Source of the DNA: Sphingobacterium siyangense
GTDB lineage: Bacteria > Bacteroidota > Bacteroidia > Sphingobacteriales > Sphingobacteriaceae
Direction of reading: 5' to 3'
Length of the DNA stretch: 64,000 nucleotides
NCBI RefSeq assembly: GCF_007830445.1
Contig: NZ_VLKR01000005.1
Coordinates: forward strand, 1-64,000
Part shown: positions 1-8,254 of the stretch, piece by piece
Numbering within the stretch: position 1 is the stretch's first letter
Layout: every line of letters starts with the position of its first letter
Position numbers and translations under genes: made by a program
Notes under the pieces: generated by a model
What the model saw: only the letters and a program-made list of their open reading frames with translations
Told to the model about the DNA's origin: nothing
The model's database searches: none

Positions 1-292
1 CATCCTAAAAAGCGAATATCGCATGGCTGAGACCTTTCCGGACTACAAAACGGCACTTGCACAGCTGGTCAAGGCAGTCAATATATACAATCATTTTAGG
101 CCACATATGTCCTGCAATATGATGTCTCCCCAGCAGGCACATCAGCAATTGCAGAACCAAAAAGTTCCCAAAATGTTTCAAAGACGTAACGCTGAGTCAA
201 AAAAGTTCCGCAGCAAAACTAGGGAAACTGTGGTTAGGGAAAGGACAACCGATAACAGTCAGAAAACGGACAATGACAACCAAATCCAGTAG
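1..292 (+). CDS. Transposase C-terminus (rve integrase core, IS3-like), cut by left window edge
   Basis: The reading frame is open from base 2, so the methionine at base 23 is internal and the gene begins outside the window. The visible 96 residues carry the motif YNHFRPH followed by MSPQQAH. That pattern is typical of the end of the DDE integrase core in IS3-type OrfB transposases, where the last catalytic Glu lies just upstream. A basic, hydrophilic tail follows (KKFRSKTRETVVRER). No terminal inverted repeat could be assigned on the right, so element boundaries are unknown. The IS3 assignment is by motif only; another rve family is possible. Confidence 0.7.
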   Translation, partial: ILKSEYRMAETFPDYKTALAQLVKAVNIYNHFRPHMSCNMMSPQQAHQQLQNQKVPKMFQRRNAESKKFRSKTRETVVRERTTDNSQKTDNDNQIQ

Positions 293-382
293 AAAAAATA
301 GGATGTAAAATCTATATAGTAATCTGTTCGGTAAATGTAAACCTATTTCAGTATAATATATTCTGCCTTTTAACGCTGCTTG

Positions 383-437
383 TTCGGTGCTTCTTCGGTA
401 CTTGTTCGGTACTCATTCGGAGCTTCTTCGGTTACAA
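383..437. repeat. 11-bp tandem repeat, five TTCGG-headed units
   Basis: Units starting at 383, 394, 405, 416 and 427 begin TTCGGT or TTCGGA and have an exact 11-bp period (for example TTCGGTGCTTC, TTCGGTACTTG). A further isolated TTCGGT lies at 327. The copies lie in the roughly 420-bp space between the transposase tail and the yjbR gene, where no convincing gene is seen. One helical turn per unit could suit a DNA-binding protein, but the function is unknown. Confidence 0.8.
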
Positions 438-462
438 GCGAAGAAGCTCCGAATGAGTACCG
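407..462. repeat. 24-bp perfect inverted repeat with 8-nt loop
   Basis: The arms 407-430 and 439-462 are exact reverse complements. The loop 431-438 is gttacaag. The left arm is made of the last units of the 11-bp tandem repeat, so the right arm is an inverted copy of the same material. There is no T-run after it, so it does not look like a standard terminator. It could be a recombination remnant, a cruciform or an RNA hairpin. Confidence 0.85.
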
Positions 463-716
463 CTTCATATCCGTCGATAATTCCTATAAATACCGAAGTT
501 GTCCTATGCTTTTCATTGTCTAATTCCAGTTTATTCCGCATTTGTTTTTCTCTGTATCCATATCGCTTTATTGCCAATAGGTTTAATATCGTCTTTGCTA
601 AAGATTAAAAGATTTTAAGTAAAACGATCCGCTGTTTTTGTTAGCTTTATATGGATTATTGTCCATTTTATGAAGGGCATTCAGATTAACTTAAAGGATA
701 ACTAAAACAAAAAAAT

Positions 717-1079
717 ATGAACATTGAAGATCTGAGAGAATATTGTTTGTCTATTGGGCCAGTTATGGAGGAGACGCCATTTGGTCCGGATACACTGGTA
801 TTTAAGGTTGGTGGCAAGATTTTTTTATTGGTGGGACTGGATCAGATTGATGAGCTTCGGTTTAATGTGAAGTGTAATCCGGAGTGGGCAATTGAACTGC
901 GTGAAAGGCATGAACACACAGTGCTTCCGGGGTATCATATGAATAAAAAGCATTGGAATACCATTATTGCTAATCGGGAACTTGATGATAGAAAGCTTGA
1001 AGAGTTAATTTTGCATAGCTATCAACTTATTGTCGAAAGCCTGCCTGTGAAGATTAGACAAGAAATAAGTGTACGCTAA
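717..1079 (+). CDS. MmcQ/YjbR family protein
   Basis: A 120-residue protein of the MmcQ/YjbR family, which has a CyaY-like fold and is often annotated as DNA-binding. Family signs are the N-terminal helix with LREYCLSIGPVMEETPFG, the KVGGKIFLLVGL strand pair, the FNVKCNPEWAIELRE segment, and the GYHMNKKHWNTI motif near residue 80. Length is normal and the gene looks intact from ATG to stop. It stands alone between worn sequence on the left and a truncated gene on the right. The biochemical role of the family is poorly defined. Confidence 0.88.
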   Translation: MNIEDLREYCLSIGPVMEETPFGPDTLVFKVGGKIFLLVGLDQIDELRFNVKCNPEWAIELRERHEHTVLPGYHMNKKHWNTIIANRELDDRKLEELILHSYQLIVESLPVKIRQEISVR

Positions 1080-1096
1080 GTGTGGTTTACGTGTAA

Positions 1097-1591
1097 AGAA
1101 TTACGGGACCTGTATTGACAGATCCACTTTCGGCAACGCAGTTTGGTCTTCCTTTCAATCAGATACCGTTGGTTTTGGAAGGTTACTATAAATATAGTCC
1201 TGGCGCGACGGTGACGGACGAAAACATGAAGCCGGTCAATACCAAAGATTCCTGTGATATCTATGCGGTTTTTTATAATCGCAAGCAGCTGATGGATTCG
1301 GAGCCTGATCCGAAGAAGAAAGTTTCCTATTTGACCGGACATAATATTTTGAAAGATCCAAGTATAGTGGCTATAGCCAGGCTGGAAAATGGTGGCGCAA
1401 CAGCGACCAATGGTTTTGTCAAGTTTACATTGCCATTTAAGTACACGGCGAAAGTAACTGATGCTGACGTTGCCAATTTGGATTATAGCATTGCTATTGT
1501 GATGTCTTCGAGTAAATATGGTGATAATTTTATTGGTGCTGTCGGTAGTAAGTTAACGGTGGATGATCTCAAAATTGTAACGAAGAAATAA
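1097..1591 (+). pseudogene. 5'-truncated PCMD-domain protein gene
   Basis: The open frame has no ATG near its beginning. It starts after a stop at 1094-1096, with only a TTG at 1115 as a possible start. The product (about 160 residues) matches the second half of the PCMD beta-sandwich (putative carbohydrate metabolism domain): DPLSATQFGLPF, then YLTGHNI, and the end motif IVMSSSKYGDNFIGAVGSKL with VDDLKI. The N-terminal half and the lipoprotein or signal peptide usual in this family are missing, so the gene is probably a remnant. Its stop overlaps the ATG of the next gene (TAATG), so the two were once a translationally coupled pair. Confidence 0.7.
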
Positions 1592-2352
1592 TGAACATGA
1601 TAAAATATACAATCGCAGTGGCTGCGATGGTTTTGATAGGGTCTGTTGCAAATGCGCAGGAAAATACATCGGGTGAAAGTAAATTAGGTTTTGATGTGAT
1701 GGTTGGCAGTAAGATCGGCGGAGCCGCACCGCTTTCATTGCCACGTGAGATCCGAAAAATTAAAAGCTATAATCCGAATGTTCCCTTTTTTGTCGGAACA
1801 AGGGCAAACTATCGTATTGATCCCAAATGGGGAGTATCTTTGGGACTCGTCTTCGAAGGAAAGGGAATGGATACGAAAGCGACTGTTAAAGGATACAAGA
1901 CGACATTCAATGCTGTGAATGATGCAAAAGAGGAGTTGAGAGGTTATTATACCGGTGATATTACAACTAAAGTGCATAATCTGTATCTGTCTGTGCCGAT
2001 TCAAGCGACTTATCAGCTTTCAAATCGTTGGAATGTGCAGGCAGGTCCTTATATTTCTTTTGCGGTAAAAAAGGAATTCTATGGTGAGGCTTACAATGGC
2101 TATCTTAGACATGAAGAACCTACTGGAAATAAAATTGTTGTGGATAATGCCGATTATGATTTCTCGGAAAGTGTTAGGAGTATTGATGTTGGTATGAGTT
2201 TGGGAGCCCATTATGCTATTGACAAAAGATTTTTTGCGTTGGCACAGTTGGATTATGGCTTCAATAATATTATGAAAACCGGATTTGAAAGTATTAGTTT
2301 CGGATTGCATAATATCTTTATGAATGTTGGTATAGGTTATAAATTGAAATAG
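1591..2352 (+). CDS. Outer-membrane beta-barrel protein (porin family)
   Basis: A 253-residue protein with a Sec signal peptide (hydrophobic stretch ending VANAQ, cleavage near residue 22). Alternating strands follow, such as YRIDPKWGVSLGLVFEGKGMD, YQLSNRWNVQAGPYI and FFALAQLDYGFNNI, and the last residues are GIGYKLK. This is the usual Bacteroidota outer-membrane beta-barrel family of 8 to 10 strands. It overlaps the PCMD remnant by one base, so it may have lost its original leader gene. Ligand unknown. A strong terminator follows 15 bases after the stop. Confidence 0.85.
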   Translation: MNMIKYTIAVAAMVLIGSVANAQENTSGESKLGFDVMVGSKIGGAAPLSLPREIRKIKSYNPNVPFFVGTRANYRIDPKWGVSLGLVFEGKGMDTKATVKGYKTTFNAVNDAKEELRGYYTGDITTKVHNLYLSVPIQATYQLSNRWNVQAGPYISFAVKKEFYGEAYNGYLRHEEPTGNKIVVDNADYDFSESVRSIDVGMSLGAHYAIDKRFFALAQLDYGFNNIMKTGFESISFGLHNIFMNVGIGYKLK

Positions 2353-2366
2353 CTTTCATATCCGTA

Positions 2367-2406
2367 AAAAAGAAATGGCCGATCCTAAGATCGGCCATTT
2401 CTTTTT
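2367..2406. terminator. Bidirectional intrinsic terminator, 18-bp stem
   Basis: Arms 2367-2384 and 2389-2406 pair perfectly around the loop ctaa. Runs of A on the left and T on the right allow use in both directions. It serves the beta-barrel gene ending at 2352 and the convergent oxygenase gene ending at 2453. Confidence 0.93.
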
Positions 2407-2452
2407 TATATGCTGTTCTGCTCATTTAAACCAATTTAAATGATGCGGAGTG

Positions 2453-3415
2453 TTACATTTTTAATCCGATTTCTCTTAAGCGTTCATCCAGGTATTGACC
2501 GGCGGTATAATCTTCATAGACTTTCGGGTGTTCTGCATCGATGCAGGAATCTAATGAAGCCAAACTCATGGCGGATTTTGGGTGTAAAAAGAATGGAATA
2601 GAAAAACGGGAAGTGCCCATTTTTTCACGTGGCGGGTTTACTACGCGATGCGTAGTGGATTTCAACTTATTGTTTGTTAACCGTTGCAACATATCACCCA
2701 CATTGATGACGATATCTTCACCTTTGGCTTTGATAGGGAACCATTCTCCGTCTTTTGTCAATACTTCAAGTCCATCCGCACTAGCCCCAATCAATAAGGT
2801 GATAAGGTTGATATCTTCGTGAGCGCCTGCACGTACGGCATCTGGAGATAAGGCATCAGGATCGCTGATTGGAAAGTAGTGTATTGCACGTAGAATAGAA
2901 TTACCATTGATAACATATTTTTCAAAGTAATCTTCTTCCAGATCAAGGTAGGTAGCAATCGCTTTTAATAAGTCCCGGCCTGTATCTTCTAATTTTTTAT
3001 AGACCTCCGCTGTCACACCATTAAAGCGAGGTATTTCAGCCACTTCAGGATTGTCCGGAAAATCTGCTTTGGAGTATTCTTCACCAACGATCGTTTGACC
3101 GCGTTGCCAAAATTCCTTTAAATCAGGAGTCTTCGCATCTTTCGCTTTTTCTCTTCCTTTTGCTGTATAGCCACGTTGACCTGCAAGTTCTGGAAATTCA
3201 TATTTTTCCTTCGTCTCGGTCGGCAAACCAAAAAACTCAGGAACTACCTGATATAATTCTTCAATCAGCTCTTTTGATAAGCCATGATTTGCAATCGTTA
3301 CAAAGCCCGTTTCGTTAAAAGCCTTGCCAATATCTTGGATGAATTGATTTCGTTGTTCTTGGGTTCCTTGAGTATAATGTAGCAAGTCCAAGCGAGGTAT
3401 GTTTACTAAAGCCAT
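2453..3415 (-). CDS. 2-oxoglutarate/Fe(II) oxygenase, isopenicillin-N-synthase-like
   Basis: The start is the ATG at 3415 (MALVNIPRLD), giving 320 residues. The open frame runs 64 codons further upstream, but that part reads as non-coding. Residues 5-110 form the DIOX_N region (GFVTIANHGL). The C-terminal 2OG-FeII oxygenase domain shows the iron triad H199-x-D201 (GAHEDIN) and H256 (THRVVN), and the 2-oxoglutarate RxS pair at R270 and S272. Such proteins hydroxylate or desaturate small molecules with O2 and 2-oxoglutarate; the substrate cannot be read here. A -7-like TAACTTTG lies on the minus strand at 3439-3446. It is divergent from the marR gene, with about 275 bp between. Confidence 0.88.
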   Translation of the reverse strand: MALVNIPRLDLLHYTQGTQEQRNQFIQDIGKAFNETGFVTIANHGLSKELIEELYQVVPEFFGLPTETKEKYEFPELAGQRGYTAKGREKAKDAKTPDLKEFWQRGQTIVGEEYSKADFPDNPEVAEIPRFNGVTAEVYKKLEDTGRDLLKAIATYLDLEEDYFEKYVINGNSILRAIHYFPISDPDALSPDAVRAGAHEDINLITLLIGASADGLEVLTKDGEWFPIKAKGEDIVINVGDMLQRLTNNKLKSTTHRVVNPPREKMGTSRFSIPFFLHPKSAMSLASLDSCIDAEHPKVYEDYTAGQYLDERLREIGLKM

Positions 3416-3624
3416 ACGGTGTTGATGTTTGTTCAGGACAAAGTTAACGGAATTAATTTTGATTATTAAACAGGGGCTGTTAATAAAAGTTTTGTGTTTT
3501 GTTTTATTTAGTTGTATTTCAGTGCTTAAAAGTTTTCCACATTTTCTATTATTGGCAAATTCAGCTAAGAAATATGAAGCGCAGTCATGCTGACGAATAT
3601 ATGACAAAATTTATATTTTGGATC

Positions 3625-3655
3625 TTGTTATTCTGATTACTAACTGGTATATTTG
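3625..3655 (+). promoter_or_regulatory. Bacteroidota-type promoter of the marR-fad operon
   Basis: A TTG at 3625-3627 lies 20 bases upstream of a perfect -7 element TATATTTG at 3648-3655, fitting the TTG / TAnnTTTG layout of the primary sigma factor of this phylum. Transcription would start near 3661. The -7 element runs into the palindrome at 3651-3674. Confidence 0.65.
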
Positions 3656-3674
3656 TTATGCAAGCATAACAAAT
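3651..3674. promoter_or_regulatory. MarR-type operator, 11-bp inverted repeat
   Basis: The arms ATTTGTTATGC (3651-3661) and GCATAACAAAT (3664-3674) are perfect reverse complements with a 2-bp spacer. This size and symmetry fit winged-helix MarR dimers. The left arm overlaps the -7 element and the expected transcription start, so a bound repressor should block its own operon. No second copy was recognised elsewhere in the window. Confidence 0.75.
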
Positions 3675-3691
3675 AGCTTGTGAGTACGCTT

Positions 3692-4132
3692 ATGAACCAA
3701 AATCAGACAATCGACTATTTTTTAAAAACAGGCTGGCAGACAATTGCCAATAAATATAATCAAATTGCTTCGCAGTACGGTTTTACCCAGGCCGCAGGTT
3801 ATATTTTGATTAACATTCATAAAGAGGGTACACCTGTTTCTCAGATTGCAAATTTGACAGGAGTTAAAACAACTAGTTTGTCTCGGGTGTTGAATAATTT
3901 GGAGTCATTGGGATTTATATACCGTGAGACGAGTGAGACCGACAAGAGATCTGTAAAAGTATACTTGACTGAATTGGGTCGGGAGAAAAGAAGAATTGCC
4001 AAGGATGTGGTGCGTAATTTCAATCAATACTTAGCGGATAATTTTTCAGAAAATGAACGTGATCAATTGATTGCTTCTTTAGCGAAACTCAATGAGCTTG
4101 CAACCAGTTACAAGGAAGAAGTAATCGTTTAG
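3692..4132 (+). CDS. MarR family transcriptional regulator of the fad operon
   Basis: The ATG at 3692 gives 146 residues. A GTG at 3680 is possible but lies only 6 bases from the operator. The winged-helix core is clear: the helix SQIANLTGVKTTSLSRVLNNL (residues about 52-72) is followed by the wing LGFIYRETSETDKRSVKVYL with the MarR DxR signature, then a C-terminal dimerisation helix. It is the first gene of a run leading into beta-oxidation enzymes and has a palindrome over its promoter, so it is most likely an autorepressor released by a fatty-acid metabolite such as an acyl-CoA. The ligand is inferred. Confidence 0.9.
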   Translation: MNQNQTIDYFLKTGWQTIANKYNQIASQYGFTQAAGYILINIHKEGTPVSQIANLTGVKTTSLSRVLNNLESLGFIYRETSETDKRSVKVYLTELGREKRRIAKDVVRNFNQYLADNFSENERDQLIASLAKLNELATSYKEEVIV

Positions 4133-4172
4133 AAGTTAAACCAAATGTACAGAAGTGCATAATAAATATGTT

Positions 4173-6602
4173 ATGATGAACAGAAATATTAGAAAAGTGG
4201 CGGTTCTCGGTTCGGGTGTTATGGGCTCGCGAATTGCTTGTCATTTTGCTAACATTGGTGTTGAGGTTTTATTGTTGGATATCGTTCCACGTGAACTGCT
4301 GCCAGCGGAACAAGCCAAAGGTCTCACGCTGGAGAGTAAGGTTGTTCGGGACCGAATTGTCAACAGCTCCCTAGAAACGGCTTTAAAAACAAACCCTTCG
4401 CCAATTTATAGCAAGTCATTTGTCAGACGTATCAAAACAGGTAATTTTGATGATAATCTAAAAGACATTGCTCATGTGGACTGGATCATAGAGGTTGTTG
4501 TTGAGCGACTTGATGTTAAAAAGTCTGTTTTTGAGCGTGTTGAGCAATTTCGTAAACCTGGAACATTGATTACTTCCAATACTTCTGGTATTCCTATTCA
4601 TTTAATGACAGCGGACAGAAGTGAAGATTTTAAAGATCATTTCTGCGGTACACACTTCTTCAATCCGCCACGCTATCTTCCTTTATTGGAGGTTATTCCC
4701 ACACCGCACACGAAGCCTGAGGTCGTTGACTTTATTCTTCATTTTGGCGATAAGATGCTGGGAAAATCTGTTGTATTATGTAAAGATACACCTGCATTTA
4801 TTGGTAATCGTATCGGTGTTTATTCGATGTTGGCGGTTACTCATTTGGTGGAACCTCTTGGGTTAACCGTGGAAGAGGTCGACAAATATACCGGTCCCGC
4901 AATGGGGCATCCCAAATCGGCAACTTTTCGTACGGCTGATGTTGTAGGGCTTGATACCCTGGTGAATGTTGCCAATGGGCTGGCACAAAATGCGCCTGAA
5001 GATGAAGCCAAGGGTGTCTTTCAACTTCCAACATTCATCAGTAAGATGGTAGAGAATAAATGGTTGGGTGAGAAAACCAAGAAAGGGTTTTATGAAAAAG
5101 TAAAAGCTGCCGATGGTAATTCGGAGATTTTGTCTCTAAATCTAAAAACACTGGAATTTGGTTCACAGCAAAAAGTGAAATCAGCAACTTTGGAAGCCAC
5201 CAAGCCTGTGGAGGATATCCGCAAGCGGATGAAAGTATATGAACAAGGGGGAGATAAAGCGGCGGAACTTTTCCGTGCCATGCATTATCCCTTGTTTGAA
5301 TATGTGTCCCGCCGTGTTCCCGAAATTACAGATGACTTCTTCCGCATTGATGATGCCATGCGTGCTGGATTTGGTTGGGAGTTAGGACCATTTGAAGTAT
5401 GGGATGCGCTAGGTGTCCGAGAGACCTTAGCTAAAATTAAGGCCGAAGAAAAACGACTTCCAGGTCAGGATGGGGAGGTTGCTTCCTGGGTACACGAGAT
5501 GTTGGAAGCGGGATGTGAATCATTCTATAAAATTGAAAATGGTGTACGTCACTATTATGATATTGCGACCAAATCTTATAAAGCTATTCCCGGAACGGAA
5601 GATCTGATCGTATTGGATCATATTCGGGAAAGTAATACAATCTGGAAAAATACGGGGGTTTCTATTATTGATCTTGGCGATGGTGTCATTAACTGTGAAT
5701 TTCATACCAAGATGAATACCATCGGCGGAGATGTTATCCAGGGCTTGAATAAAGCTATTGATCTCGCTGAAAAGGAATATCGCGGTTTAGTGGTGTCCAA
5801 TGATGGGAAAAACTTTTCTGCTGGCGCCAACATTGGAATGATTTTCATGATGGCCGTAGAACAGGATTTTGATGAATTGAATATGGCAGTCCGTGCCTTT
5901 CAAAATACATCCATGCGCTTACGCTATTCGTCAATACCTGTAGTCGTTGCGCCATTTCAAATGACCCTCGGTGGGGGCTGTGAATTCTCCATGCATGCTG
6001 ATTTTGTGCAGGCTCACGCCGAAACCTATATGGGCTTGGTTGAACTTGGCGTTGGTGTTATTCCCGGTGGCGGTGGAACCAAAGAATTTACACTACGTGC
6101 CTCGGAGGAATTTAAGGAGGATCAGATTGTTCAGAACACCTTGAAAGATAAATTCCTGACCATTGGGCAGGCGAAAGTTTCGACTTCTGCTTATGAAGCC
6201 TATGAACTCGGCTATTTGCAGAAAGATAAATTTGCAATTACAATGAACCGTGCCCGCCTTTTGGCAGATGCCAAAGCAAAGGCATTGGAATTGGCTGATG
6301 CGGGTTATGTTCAGCCTGCTCCACGCAATGATATCAGGGTTTTAGGAAACCAAGGATTGGGGATCGTGTATGTGGGGGCTTCGTCGATGCGTGAAGGTAA
6401 TTATATCTCTGATTATGATCGAAAGATCTCAGAAAAACTAGGCTGGGTGATGTGTGGTGGAAATTTATCGTCACCGACCGAAGTATCTGAACAGTATCTA
6501 CTGGATCTTGAACGTAAAACTTTCCTCGAGCTTTGTGCCGAACGCAAAACGCTTGAAAGGATTCAATTTATGCTGACCAAGGGTAAGCCTTTACGGAACT
6601 AA
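4173..6602 (+). CDS. fadN: 3-hydroxyacyl-CoA dehydrogenase / enoyl-CoA hydratase fusion (FadN-like)
   Basis: About 809 residues from the ATG at 4173 or 4176; a GTG at 4155 is less likely. The dehydrogenase comes first: the NAD-binding GSGVMG at residues 12-17, then the HFFNPPRYLPLLEVIPT and GKSVVLCKDTPAFIGNRIG motifs. A crotonase domain sits at the C-terminus (KNFSAGANIGMIF, LGGGCEFSMHADF, GVIPGGGGTKEF). This order is that of Bacillus FadN and opposite to E. coli FadB. The enzyme hydrates enoyl-CoA and oxidises 3-hydroxyacyl-CoA in fatty-acid degradation. It follows marR by about 40 bases and precedes the thiolase by 30 bases, in one operon. The symbol is by architecture, not by a search. Confidence 0.92.
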   Translation: MMNRNIRKVAVLGSGVMGSRIACHFANIGVEVLLLDIVPRELLPAEQAKGLTLESKVVRDRIVNSSLETALKTNPSPIYSKSFVRRIKTGNFDDNLKDIAHVDWIIEVVVERLDVKKSVFERVEQFRKPGTLITSNTSGIPIHLMTADRSEDFKDHFCGTHFFNPPRYLPLLEVIPTPHTKPEVVDFILHFGDKMLGKSVVLCKDTPAFIGNRIGVYSMLAVTHLVEPLGLTVEEVDKYTGPAMGHPKSATFRTADVVGLDTLVNVANGLAQNAPEDEAKGVFQLPTFISKMVENKWLGEKTKKGFYEKVKAADGNSEILSLNLKTLEFGSQQKVKSATLEATKPVEDIRKRMKVYEQGGDKAAELFRAMHYPLFEYVSRRVPEITDDFFRIDDAMRAGFGWELGPFEVWDALGVRETLAKIKAEEKRLPGQDGEVASWVHEMLEAGCESFYKIENGVRHYYDIATKSYKAIPGTEDLIVLDHIRESNTIWKNTGVSIIDLGDGVINCEFHTKMNTIGGDVIQGLNKAIDLAEKEYRGLVVSNDGKNFSAGANIGMIFMMAVEQDFDELNMAVRAFQNTSMRLRYSSIPVVVAPFQMTLGGGCEFSMHADFVQAHAETYMGLVELGVGVIPGGGGTKEFTLRASEEFKEDQIVQNTLKDKFLTIGQAKVSTSAYEAYELGYLQKDKFAITMNRARLLADAKAKALELADAGYVQPAPRNDIRVLGNQGLGIVYVGASSMREGNYISDYDRKISEKLGWVMCGGNLSSPTEVSEQYLLDLERKTFLELCAERKTLERIQFMLTKGKPLRN

Positions 6603-6632
6603 AAATCACTACTCACGAAAAAAATAAAAATA

Positions 6633-7805
6633 ATGGAAGCATACATAGTAGCAGGATTTCGTACAGCAGTAGGCAAAGCGCCGCGGGGAGTATTTCGCTT
6701 CATGCGGGCGGATGATTTAGCCACGGATGTTATTAAACATCTTGTATCCACTGTGCCAAATTTAAATAAAGAAGATATAGACGATGTCATCGTTGGGAAT
6801 GCGATGCCGGAAGCGGAGCAGGGACTCAATATGGCTCGTTTCATTTCACTGATGGGATTGGATACGGATAAGGTCCCGGGAGTAACCGTTAATCGGTACT
6901 GCGCTTCAGGTTTGGAGACTATTGCAACAGCGGTCGCAAAGATCAAGACTGGCATGGCAGATGTTATTATCGCCGGTGGGGTAGAGGTGATGTCCGGAAT
7001 GCCCTTTGGAGGTTGGAAAATTGTTCCTAATCCTGTCGTAGCAAAAGAGCATCCCGATTGGTATTGGGGTATGGGATTGACTGCCGAAGCTGTAGCCAAA
7101 GATTACAATGTCTCACGTGAAGATCAGGATGCTTTTGCACTTAAATCAAATCAAAAGGCAGTTGCAGCTATTCAAAATGGTCATTTGAAAGATGGTATTG
7201 TGCCTATCACCGTAAAGGAAAATTACTTGAAAGACGGCAAGATTGCAACGCGTGAATATGTCGTTGATACGGATGAAGGTCCTCGAGCTGATACTTCCCT
7301 GGAGGCTTTAGGGAAATTAAAACCAGTTTTTGCAGCGAATGGTTCCGTGACAGCAGGGAATTCCTCACAAACTTCTGATGGGGCTGCATTTGTCTTGGTG
7401 ATGTCTGAAGCAAAAGTGAAAGAGCTTGGTGTAAAACCTATAGCAAAGCTCGTTAGTTTTGCTGTAGCAGGTGTTCCACCTCGCATTATGGGTATTGGAC
7501 CTATCTATGCCATACCCAAGGCTTTGGCAAGAGCCGGTCTTAAAAAGGAAGATATTGATCTCTTTGAGCTGAATGAAGCTTTCGCCTCTCAATCGCTAGC
7601 CGTAATTCGTGAACTTGGATTAGACGAAGAGAAAGTAAATGTCAATGGCGGTGCCATCGCTTTAGGGCATCCTCTTGGATGTACAGGAGCTAAATTGACG
7701 GTCCAAGTCTTAAACGAGTTGAAACGCAGAGGCAAAAAATATGGCATGGTGACGATGTGTGTCGGAACTGGTCAAGGAGCTGCTGGTATTTTTGAGTTAC
7801 TTTGA
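6633..7805 (+). CDS. fadA: Acetyl-CoA C-acyltransferase (3-ketoacyl-CoA thiolase)
   Basis: A 390-residue thiolase of normal length. The acyl-accepting Cys is C90 in NRYCASGLE. The second active-site blocks are [11 protein letters not shown] with H346 and CVGTGQG with C376. The NEAFA motif (residues about 314-318) is also present. It cleaves 3-ketoacyl-CoA with CoA to give acetyl-CoA and a shortened acyl-CoA, the last step of each beta-oxidation round. It is the third gene of the operon. The next operon member is separated from it by a four-helix-bundle gene between inverted repeats, which looks like an insertion. Confidence 0.95.
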   Translation: MEAYIVAGFRTAVGKAPRGVFRFMRADDLATDVIKHLVSTVPNLNKEDIDDVIVGNAMPEAEQGLNMARFISLMGLDTDKVPGVTVNRYCASGLETIATAVAKIKTGMADVIIAGGVEVMSGMPFGGWKIVPNPVVAKEHPDWYWGMGLTAEAVAKDYNVSREDQDAFALKSNQKAVAAIQNGHLKDGIVPITVKENYLKDGKIATREYVVDTDEGPRADTSLEALGKLKPVFAANGSVTAGNSSQTSDGAAFVLVMSEAKVKELGVKPIAKLVSFAVAGVPPRIMGIGPIYAIPKALARAGLKKEDIDLFELNEAFASQSLAVIRELGLDEEKVNVNGGAIALGHPLGCTGAKLTVQVLNELKRRGKKYGMVTMCVGTGQGAAGIFELL

Positions 7806-7809
7806 TCTT

Positions 7810-7835
7810 AGGAGTAAAGAACAAGGAGCAAAGAT
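7810..7835. repeat. Left inverted repeat flanking the four-helix-bundle gene
   Basis: A 26-base purine-rich sequence built of two AGGAGYAAAGA units. Compared with the reverse complement of 8215-8240, 21 of 26 bases agree and all five differences are transitions. It lies 4 bases after the fadA stop and ends 5 bases before the small gene's ATG. Confidence 0.8.
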
Positions 7836-7840
7836 AAAAG

Positions 7841-8200
7841 ATGCATAATTTTAGGAATTTAGAAATTTGGAAAGGAGCAATGGATTTGGCTCAAATTCTT
7901 TTAGAAACAACCAGATTATTCCCTGTTGATGAAAAATTTGGTTTAACCAGTCAATTGCGACGTTGTGCGGTTTCCGTTCCATCAAATATTGCGGAAGGAT
8001 CTTCTCGTAGTTCAAATAAGGAATTTGCTCATTTCTTAAAAATATCTTTGGGATCCTGCTTTGAAATAGAAACGCAACTGGTTCTTGCAGAGAGATTCGA
8101 ATACATTCCATCAGATCATAATGTCAAAATAATTGAACAAGTGGTTACACTGCAAAAACGAATAACAACATTTTTAAAAACAATAGAAGCAAAGCAATAG
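7841..8200 (+). CDS. Four-helix-bundle protein (S23 / 23S rRNA intervening-sequence family)
   Basis: A 119-residue protein of the TIGR02436/IVS-protein family. Diagnostic stretches are FRNLEIWKGAMDLA at the start, the central QLRRCAVSVPSNIAEGSSR, and KEFAHFLKISLGSCFEIETQL. The family was first seen inside intervening sequences of 23S rRNA and is widespread as single genes in Bacteroidota; its cellular role is not settled. Here it interrupts a fatty-acid operon, in the same orientation, between thiolase and acyl-CoA dehydrogenase. It is flanked on both sides by related 26-bp inverted repeats, which suggests it arrived as a small mobile unit. Confidence 0.9.
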   Translation: MHNFRNLEIWKGAMDLAQILLETTRLFPVDEKFGLTSQLRRCAVSVPSNIAEGSSRSSNKEFAHFLKISLGSCFEIETQLVLAERFEYIPSDHNVKIIEQVVTLQKRITTFLKTIEAKQ

Positions 8201-8214
8201 GGTATTGAGAGTCA

Positions 8215-8240
8215 ATCTTTACTCTTTATTCCTTGCTCCT
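8215..8240. repeat. Right inverted repeat flanking the four-helix-bundle gene
   Basis: The pyrimidine-rich counterpart of 7810-7835. It starts 14 bases after the small gene's stop and ends 14 bases before the acyl-CoA dehydrogenase ATG. In RNA the two copies could pair around the whole small gene. Confidence 0.8.
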
Positions 8241-8254
8241 TAATCTTAAACAAA

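Noticed and set aside
387..608. A 73-codon ORF across the TTCGG repeat
   Set aside because: Its sequence is dictated by the tandem repeat and hairpin; no protein-like features.
2453..3607. Longer 384-residue form of the 2OG oxygenase
   Set aside because: The first 64 codons lie in the promoter region and do not resemble the family N-terminus; the ATG at 3415 fits.
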